Shown one piece after another: positions 56,971 to 64,000 of a stretch of DNA of 64,000 nucleotides. Below the pieces are notes generated by a model. The model searched no databases and was not told the DNA's origin. It saw nothing but the letters and a program-made list of their open reading frames with translations. The translations under genes and the position numbers were made by a program. Position 1 is the first letter of the stretch. Each line of letters starts with the position of its first letter. The stretch is from Endocalyx cinctus. Its lineage: Eukaryota; Ascomycota; Sordariomycetes; Amphisphaeriales; Apiosporaceae. The DNA is taken from positions 1,178,001 through 1,242,000 of the forward strand of contig BCKC01000006.1 in assembly GCA_001600455.1 (NCBI GenBank). The letters are read 5' to 3'.

Positions 56971-59142
56971 CTACCGAATCCTTCCATTCAATACTCTTTG
57001 GTTGCCGTCAATACACATGGCCTGACTTCCACCGACGGAGCTTGCGTCGATATCCATTTCATCCTCCGAGTTTACGAGCGTGTCGGTGCTCGATCTTGTA
57101 GACAGGCGTCGAGAACCCGCGAAGAAAACCTCGTTATCATCCATCTCCACGTCGTCAGAATCATCTAAGATGACCACCTCATCACCACCGTCGTCTTCGA
57201 TAACAACAAGGTCGTCCTCGTCGATCAGAACTTCCGCTTCCACTCTGTCCCTTCTTTCTAACTCCTTCCTGATATGGTTATAAAAGGTCTTGACGACCGT
57301 CGATGGGAATGCGTTGCCGATTTGTTTCTTGATATGAGTACCCTTGAACTTATAATTTACAGGAAAGCCCTGCAACGTAGCGTATTCGCGAAGAGTGAAA
57401 TCCCGTTTCCCGCTGTAGTGATAGTTACCGACACCTCCGTTACAGGTGATGCATCGACGTAGCGGTACGTTTGGGTCCCAAGGCGCACGGTTCATCTTGG
57501 CACATCCACGCAACTTGTGAAGTCCATCGTATGACGATGCGTTTTTTGGTATTTTCTCCAACGCTTGTTTGACCGTCACGAATTTCTTGGTTCCGTCTCC
57601 GCGGACGGGGTTCTCCGATCGCGTCGGCTTAGGAAATTGAATAAGTTCCTCGCCCGGGCAAGTGCCGAACATGATCAGCCTATGTCTTCTTCCTGGATTC
57701 TCGTATATTTTCAGATCTACTACTTTCCATCGAACGGAATAACCGTTCTGGATGAAACCATGGATCAAGGCGTTGAAATAGTGCTCGAAACGGGAATGCA
57801 GAATGCCAAACGTCTGTTCGAGAGTAAAGACGCGCGGGCGATATTTCTTGATAAATTCGTGGCAACAGAATAGCACGTCAATGTTCGCATCGTCGTTTCG
57901 GCCCGCGACGGTATGCGCGGGTGACCAGACTTGACACGGCGGAGACAAGTGCATAACATCAACCCGCTTCCCGGACGTTGCCTCGTCTCTGATCAGATCG
58001 TGGGCGTCCATCTCGTACAACTCGGCGTCTGAAAAAGCTTCGTGCCAGGTTTGGCATGCCCAGGAAGCATTATCGCAACCAAAAGAAACCTTAAAACCTG
58101 CTCTTCGAGCACCGACGGAGGCACCGCCGGCGCCACAAAAAATGTCGGCGTACGTATATTTCTGGCCGCGCTGTTTTTTTATCCAGCCACCTTCGCCTGG
58201 CCTCGCTTCTTCTTCGTCGACGTCGATAATAATCCCGTTCGGAGCATGCTCGGTTTGCCCTTTATGGTTATGCGCCCCCCCTCGGATGTTACCGCCGCGC
58301 CAAAGATTGAGCCGTTGTCGATCGTCCTTCTGATATATGCTCTTCTTCTTCTTTACCTCGTGGCTGAGAATATGTTCGATGGCATATTCAACGGGCGGGG
58401 AACTACGTGTTCTCGCAACGGAGCTCTTGAATACGTGCGTCACTTTTTGGCGACACACCAGTAATCCTTTCTCTTCGGTTTCAGCCACGCTCGACCAAGT
58501 ATCCTCCGGAAACCGGTTCTCCGGAAAATCGGCGTTTGTAAAAGCAAAATGCCTAGTCCTAATCACGTCGTCCACGCCGACGTCTATCGCAGCTTGTTCC
58601 TGGTAGCCTCTGTCATCGTCATCGTCGCATAATAAAACGAGGCATAGCTCGTTGCGCTGTCTCGGTAACTGGCCACGGAGATATCTTGATCTAGTAAGGG
58701 GTAACCCGCGAATAAATACCTGGGAAGGCGTCTTGATGATCGATTGTATGAGAAGGAAAGAGGAACTATAAAGATATTTTTCCGTTCGGGTTTTTATTTC
58801 GACCAATGTATCTCCCTTCAAAGTATACTCTCCGTGGGAATATTTATCGAGATACCGATCGGGGAAAGCGGGAGCCAAATTGCGTCTGATGGTCGCTGGC
58901 CGTGTCGCTGGACGTGTTTCTTCACCCGTTAGATCAATAACGTCGCGTTGAATTTCAAATAGGTCCGCTTCTTCCTGCTCGGACTCGTCGACCTCGTCCT
59001 CGTCACCGTTAAGGTCGATGTAAGGGGGATCGTGATGTTGACCCATTTCCCTAAGACGCCTTTCTACGGATGCCTGACGATTGTCTTCAGCGGATTCCTC
59101 CTCCCATCCACTCTCGCCAGTAGGTAATCGCAAATGATCCAT
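56971..59142 (-). CDS. rid: RID/Masc1-type DNA cytosine C5 methyltransferase
   Basis: Putative nuclear cytosine methyltransferase of the fungal RID/Masc1 group, needed for RIP in Neurospora and MIP in Ascobolus. Single exon, 723 aa, ATG at 59142. A BAH-like region occupies about 100-260. Methylase motifs: I DIFCGAGGAS (about 334-343), IV SPPCQVWSP with the catalytic Cys near 403, VI LEQT in place of the usual ENV (about 441-444), VIII GRRHRLIMFG (about 484-493), X QIGNAFPS (about 607-614). The gap between VIII and X is short, so the target-recognition region is small. The LEQT variant is typical of RID/Masc1 rather than DIM-2. Several acidic hydrophobic cores (VIDLTGEE, GIIIDVDEEE, VVIEDDGG, EVVILDDSDD) resemble SUMO-interaction motifs. 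All core motifs look intact. The symbol reflects family, not proven orthology. Confidence 0.9.
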   Translation of the reverse strand: MDHLRLPTGESGWEEESAEDNRQASVERRLREMGQHHDPPYIDLNGDEDEVDESEQEEADLFEIQRDVIDLTGEETRPATRPATIRRNLAPAFPDRYLDKYSHGEYTLKGDTLVEIKTRTEKYLYSSSFLLIQSIIKTPSQVFIRGLPLTRSRYLRGQLPRQRNELCLVLLCDDDDDRGYQEQAAIDVGVDDVIRTRHFAFTNADFPENRFPEDTWSSVAETEEKGLLVCRQKVTHVFKSSVARTRSSPPVEYAIEHILSHEVKKKKSIYQKDDRQRLNLWRGGNIRGGAHNHKGQTEHAPNGIIIDVDEEEARPGEGGWIKKQRGQKYTYADIFCGAGGASVGARRAGFKVSFGCDNASWACQTWHEAFSDAELYEMDAHDLIRDEATSGKRVDVMHLSPPCQVWSPAHTVAGRNDDANIDVLFCCHEFIKKYRPRVFTLEQTFGILHSRFEHYFNALIHGFIQNGYSVRWKVVDLKIYENPGRRHRLIMFGTCPGEELIQFPKPTRSENPVRGDGTKKFVTVKQALEKIPKNASSYDGLHKLRGCAKMNRAPWDPNVPLRRCITCNGGVGNYHYSGKRDFTLREYATLQGFPVNYKFKGTHIKKQIGNAFPSTVVKTFYNHIRKELERRDRVEAEVLIDEDDLVVIEDDGGDEVVILDDSDDVEMDDNEVFFAGSRRLSTRSSTDTLVNSEDEMDIDASSVGGSQAMCIDGNQRVLNGRIR

Positions 59143-60113
59143 AATGTCTGTTTTGGTTAGTCTTGAGATGATATTCTATCCGTAGTATTTCAAGTATGAA
59201 ATTAGATATAATGAGCATACCTGCAGGAATAGAAGTATGTTGTAATACTTCACTCTTAGTTTACCTGATCAATGATTTAGTATCTTGATGGAGATGTAGT
59301 AGCTTGATGGACGAGGGGAGAATAAGTCCCTGGAGAGTGTTTGGGGTTCAGTGACATTAATAAGGAAAAGAAGTTGCGTACCAATATGTAGGTAGTATAT
59401 ACACCAGTACCGATGTAGGTCCATGAAAAGGGAAGGAATTAACATGAATAATTACTGAAAGAGCCCTTGTACCCGCATAATGTACCTTAGCACCTGAAAG
59501 AACTGGAATGAAGAAAACATGCAGAATATAACGTGCAAGAGAGAATGCCGAGGGAAAAATTACGGGGGGGGGGGGGGGGAGGATCCGGGAGAATAGTTTG
59601 GGTTAGGGGGGAAGGTGTACGCATATAAAGAATGGACCTGCAAGGCGGAATGATTACTTAGGTACCATAATATATAGAATATCAAATCAGCATGAAATTA
59701 TGCTGTTATGAAGCTAGGAACTAGGTTGGTTAACATGAAGCTGGCAGGTTAAGATGCTGTTGAGGCTCGGCGATGAGGAGATATGTGAATATAATGGTTT
59801 TACCGGAGAAGTTACTGTCAGGCATTTTTTAGTATTAGAGGCGGACAACTGGATTTAAATTCCCAAAGGCAGAAGGGGATAGAAACAAAGAAGGCAAGAA
59901 AGAGAACCTGGCAGTAAGAGTATGAAGATTTTGAAAATAACATTCAACTCTGCTATAATCAAATCAACTAGAGAGCTGGCTTTATTCACACTTATACAAG
60001 AGCACCTTGTTTTAACTAGTATCTACCTACAGTGTGAATAAGGAATAAGATGCTTATTGCTTTTTCTTTCTCTGCCAATGTTGTGAATCTCATGTTTGCG
60101 CTGCGGAGTAACG
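59143..60113. other. Promoter side of the methyltransferase gene
   Basis: AT-rich, with a G run at 59564-59579. No gene is seen. Confidence 0.5.
59564..59579. repeat. Homopolymer G run
   Basis: Sixteen G followed by AGGATCC. Confidence 0.9.
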
Positions 60114-60117
60114 TCAG

Positions 60118-60430
60118 TCTTTAGCCTCCTTTAAGAAACATACGTGATATAGTAGGCAAGTGACTACCGAGGGGATTGTAGTATTCAGCGTCAGAACATC
60201 TAGCGTCGGTTTCAACCCAAGGGCAAGGAGGAGAGACAATACCCTCAAAGAGATACCACTCTGCAGAGAATGTACTAAGAAAGGATTCGTCTGTAGAGCT
60301 GTAGAGTAACTTAAAACCCAATATGATGGAAGCAAGAAAAGATGAAATAATAAAGGAAGAATTTATGAATCGCTGACCCACACTCTCTTTTCCATATTTA
60401 ATTATGCCTCGGTATAAGTCTAATATTCAC
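60118..60430 (-). pseudogene. Possible orphan exon or gene relic with membrane segment
   Basis: A minus-strand frame without an ATG encodes about 100 protein-like residues: ILDLYRGIIKYGKES, a hydrophobic stretch (FIISSFLASIILGFKLLY), then AEWYLFEGIVSPPCPWVETDARC and NPLGSHLPTISRMFLKGG before the stop. A short ATG frame lies just upstream (about 60540-60455, MSFRAILRG...) and ends at a GTAAGT donor, but the only acceptor would make a 32-nt intron and the phases do not match. It may be a decayed gene or an exon of a gene I could not assemble. No family is recognised. Confidence 0.25.
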
Positions 60431-61111
60431 CAAGTCTGCTCCTTAACTTACAGATACGAAGACTGATAGTGAGTGACCTGACATGCTCCCAACATAATAT
60501 AGATACTGCCGCGTAGTATTGCTCTAAAACTCATTGCGCCAGTGACTACTATATGTATATTATCTGTCCTTCCTGATGTCGTAGAAGGGCACAAGGGCCG
60601 GAGATATATATGCTTAGGTTGGTAATCTCTATACGTCGATAAGTTTTACAGCCACGTATATGCAATTTTTATAATTATAAGAGTGGTGGTGTGAAAATAT
60701 ATATACCTTGGAAGATGCATATGCATGATCTAGTATACTGCGACTTGGGATGGTATTAGATATTCGCTCGTAACACAAGACGGCGTGAATGTGAGCCTTT
60801 TAGTTTGCATATACAAATGCTGTATTTACTTTTTTTCTGGGTTGCTGGCATGAAAGGGGCTTTCTCGGGGGGCGAGGGGCAAGGCGAGGGTGCATATCGG
60901 TCACCTGCCGCCGGTAACCGACGGAGTCCGATACCCTTTTAATTATCACGTTACGCTAGTCTCATATACACCTAACCCATGCTGACATATCAAATAATAT
61001 CCTCCTCTGCTCCCACCGATTTCCGGCGGGACTTCATGAAACCAATTCCATTCTGTTTAGCTTAATGATATATAATTTTGTATCGCCATTGATGGTATAT
61101 TACATCCTAGG
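60431..61111. other. Promoter region of the Zn2Cys6 gene
   Basis: AT-rich with a GC-rich patch (about 60860-60930). No other gene is supported. Confidence 0.5.
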
Positions 61112-63853
61112 ATGGCGTCTCCAATTTCACCAAGCCAAAATAGGCCCGAGGAGGATAGAACGACGTCAAACGCCGCGACTCCTAAACCACTAAAACCGGC
61201 CAAGCGTGGTGGGATAGAGGGTAAACATGAAGATCAGAAGACGAAACGTCGGCGACGTGCATTTTCCTGTTTGTCATGCCAAAAGCTGAAATGCAGATGC
61301 GAGTATGATCCGGTCACTCAGAGTTGTCACCGATGCCAAACATTGAGGTTAGTATGACCTTCGCGGTATTCAGCCATAGCTGTTCCGCTCTAAAAGAAGA
61401 AAAAAAAATAACCCAAATTGACTCTCGAGGAAGAATTGACTGCTCTCTCCGTGGAGAGAACCCAGCCCCCCCGTCAAACTCTTCGGCCGAGCAAGAGAAA
61501 CTAAGCATAGAAGAAAGGCACGTAAGTCCTGGGATATTAAAACGCTGATCTGATGCTTACTATAGATCATTAGACTACAAAATCATGAGGAGGCACTGAA
61601 GGAAATTAGGAGTACGGTAGAGGACCTCAGTTCACGGCGACGACAGCACCCACCTCCCTGCAAAGATAATTTGAATGCGACTCGTCTTATAGATAAGGTA
61701 GACACCGGCTCGAGCAACGTAGATCCCGATTATTTCTCGAGTCCCGCTGATAGGGGCACTAAATCTGCCCCCATTGTTGTCCTTCGAGAAATTGGTCAAC
61801 ACGTAACCAGAGGATATAGAAGACCGCTAGGTCATGTAAACCTAGATCTTGTTGAGCTACAAATTCTCGATGAGCAGACAGCAAGTGCATTGATACAGTT
61901 GTGAGTATACGAGAAGGACGAAAAATAGCACCTTGCAGACTAACAACGCCTAGATATCGTAAATACCAAGGACACACAACCTTAGTACGTAATGATGACG
62001 AGCTTGACGGGAGCTGCGAAAAGCGCGAAATATCAGGATTTCTTCATAGCGTAGTACGTATTAAAAAGCCTACACGCTTCTATTGCCGTAGCCCATAGTC
62101 GAAGCTTCTTAGGGCTCAGAATGGCGTATATCGAGCCACTCGTTCCGAGTACTCGAGACTGCGCCTACTATTATTTGGAGTTGAAAAGTTTATTGACTGA
62201 CATGGGGTGTGTCTGCTTACAGTGTTGTCTAATCGGGATTGTATATCGCGATGATATATGCGGCACCCCTATGCACCGCCAAGTATTCGAGCAGGTCCGC
62301 ATCATGTTAGGACAGGCACTCCTATCCAGTCCACTGAACCTGGACGATATCAATGCTATTTTCATCTTAAGCAATAATGCCAATACACCGAACAGAGTGA
62401 GTAAGATAGTGCCTACGCGGTTTATTGTGTTTTGAGTAGCAAAATAAAGAATAGTAGTTAACATCGAGGATATATGTTGTAGCAAGGGGCAGAGTACATT
62501 GATAGTTGGCTCCTCACCGGATACTGCGCCAAACAAGCGATGCTGAGTATTTCTTTCTCTAAAATCGTCAACAGTATCAAACAAGGGAAGTCAACGGTGG
62601 AAGATCGCCGGACAATTCGGCTCTGGTCTACGATATGTCTTCATCATCTTCAGTGAGTAAAACCTCCTTTAATTCGGAAATATTCAACTAGAACTCCTTA
62701 AATATGGAGAGGGTGGTGGATGAATTACGAGTTGACATGTGATTACTCGGTGCCGTAGTTGGGCAGCCACGACAGGCAGAGAATCTACCATCTCAAGTTC
62801 GTACATCAACCAGTGTAATATCTTGCTTAGCTTCTACGAGACAACCATGCAAGATGCGATGCTTGTGGCTGAAATCATGCTATACTCAATGCTCAACCAA
62901 AAGCTGGCTCGGCAATCGTACCTAGGGGATGGGTGCGAGTGCGAAGAATTTCTCTCGTGGAAACAAAAATGGGGCCACCTCTTAGGTCAGTTAACCAAGG
63001 GCAACTGGGAAGCACGAGCACGCTGGATTACTAACGAGACGAGGAAATAGCACTCCCTACATCCTCGATGTTAAAAATAGGATACTACGCAGCCTGTCTG
63101 ATTCTCGCGGTTAGATCCCTCGAAGACACCGGCAACGCCCTCGGACCCACCGTATTCTTGTCTAACTCGACAAGCGGCGTGGATAATAATAAGCGGAACT
63201 CAGCCGAATCGAGTACGGACAGAAATCGGATGGTCGGCGGTGACAACGATAGAGATATCGGCGGGGCGCTCCTCCGTGTAAACGTATGCAGGTACGCGAT
63301 GATGATCTTGCAGACGTTCTTAGATACGACGCCGCGTTTCTTGATGGACGCGATACCGACATGTCTCTGCCTATGCATAGGGTATTGCGCGATCGTCCTA
63401 GCACATCATAACGAATCACAGTCAAGGATATCCGATCAAGTTAGTCTCGGTCTGATCAACCGTATCGATCAATGGATTCGAACAGCTCCCGGCAAGTCCT
63501 GGTCATTCAAATACGGCGAGCTGGCAAAGCAAAAGATAGAAGCTCGGATCAACCATAACAAGGGACGGGAAAAGGAACACGACGAACCAGGACTACGCAC
63601 GGCACGCGCCCGGAACCAAGAAACAACGTCCCGGCTCGTTAGCACTGACTTGGATACGTCTGCTGATTCGGCGCGGCCAACGGATCTAGCCCATTTACCA
63701 TCTCCCGGTTATACGACCGAGTTTGGTACTAGTGATATCCTTTCTCCTGCTGCTTGTAATGTCGGCCTGGAGTCATTTGATCTTCACGAACAGACAATAT
63801 TCCCGAGCATGGAAGATTTCTTCGGTGGTGGGTTCTTAGATTTGATGAAGTAG
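61112..63853 (+). CDS. Zn2Cys6 fungal transcription factor (War1-like), 8 exons, about 728 aa
   Basis: Nuclear binuclear-zinc-cluster regulator; target unknown. Exons: 61112-61347, 61380-61521, 61566-61900, 61954-62053, 62223-62396, 62483-62652, 62759-62985, 63051-63853. Exon 1 has a basic stretch KTKRRRRA and the cluster SCLSCQKLKCRC...SCHRCQTL. A coiled coil follows (IIRLQNHEEALKEIRSTVEDL). The fungal_trans-like middle region includes LHSVCCLIGIVYRDD, HRQVFEQVRIMLGQALLSSPLNL, ILSNNANTPNRQGAEYIDSWLL, HLHWAATTGRESTI and WGHLLALPTSSMLKIGYYAACL. All joins keep frame; the last intron has a perfect TACTAAC. Two oddities: the first intron is only 32 nt and leaves C5 and C6 of the zinc cluster four residues apart, and intron 4 is long (169 nt). 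The C-terminus is acidic/hydrophobic, a possible activation region. Confidence 0.85.
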
Positions 63854-64000
63854 CTACGAAGAGGCGTTTATCTCGTACACGTAGAGACACGAGAGAGACT
63901 AAGCACTTAATTTCAATTAACTTCAACACTTATTTAGACTTGCTTCCTTGATCAAATCAAATGATGGGGGAATATGGACTATGTTTACGATTCGTCAAAG
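63854..64000. other. 3' flank at window end
   Basis: No further gene start is visible before the window ends. Confidence 0.6.

Noticed and set aside
56251..57025. Short + strand ORFs 3' of the methyltransferase
   Set aside because: AT-driven, no domains, and the last ones overlap the antisense end of the methyltransferase gene.
62054..62222. Stwintron reading of Zn2Cys6 intron 4
   Set aside because: Several nested readings are possible but none rebuilds a strong donor while giving the expected protein length, so only the length was reported.
1..64000. tRNA, rRNA, CRISPR, telomeric repeats, biosynthetic cluster
   Set aside because: No tRNA-like A/B boxes with a foldable cloverleaf were recognised by eye, no spaced repeats or TTAGGG arrays were seen, and the single oxidoreductase, regulator and PrpD-type genes are too far apart and mixed with housekeeping genes to call a cluster.

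Overview
The window looks like a chromosomal segment of a filamentous ascomycete (Pezizomycotina, probably Sordariomycetes). Genes are widely spaced and on both strands, most introns are 44-110 nt with GT-AG ends and CTAAC/CTGAC branch sites, and the families present are typically fungal (Zn2Cys6 regulator, Gcr1-type DNA-binding protein, MNN1-type mannosyltransferase, RID/Masc1-type DNA methyltransferase, GPI-anchored wall protein). A Xylariales-like genome is possible but not proven. There is one assembly gap (N run, 7124-7178) and one ambiguous base (42612). I found no transposon ORF, CRISPR array, rRNA or convincing tRNA.

Layout. 0-10 kb: the 5' part of a secreted GMC oxidoreductase running off the left edge (-), a gene-poor stretch with a tiny Cys/His-rich ORF, a DUF1996 gene fragment beside the gap, and cytosolic methionyl-tRNA synthetase (-). 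10-16.6 kb: a gene graveyard with at least two decayed genes on the - strand, carrying in-frame stops that look like C:G to T:A changes plus frameshifts. 16.6-25.5 kb: a Gcr1_C-domain regulator (-), a desert of about 7 kb, and a Ser-rich conserved hypothetical (+). 26-30.4 kb: an MNN1-type alpha-mannosyltransferase with a problematic last intron (-) and a small six-cysteine secreted protein (-). 31.6-40 kb: three + strand genes: a 1176-aa leucine-rich-repeat protein, a coiled-coil protein and a 3-ketoacyl-CoA thiolase. 41-44.4 kb: three lineage-type hypotheticals, two of them membrane proteins. 44.9-53.6 kb: an MmgE/PrpD-family protein with a likely stwintron (-), a kelch protein (+), a MetE-like (cobalamin-independent methionine synthase C-terminal type) enzyme (-) and a GPI-anchored wall protein (-). 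57-64 kb: a RID-like cytosine methyltransferase (-) and an eight-exon Zn2Cys6 transcription factor (+).

The genes do not form an obvious biosynthetic cluster; most are housekeeping, wall/secretory or regulatory. The most interesting points are intron architecture (a likely [D1,2] stwintron in the PrpD gene and a second place where the same reading repairs the frame in the mannosyltransferase gene), an intact RIP-type methyltransferase in the same window as gene remnants whose stops look RIP-like, several candidate SUMO-interaction motifs in that methyltransferase, and short palindromic words scattered through the intergenic DNA.
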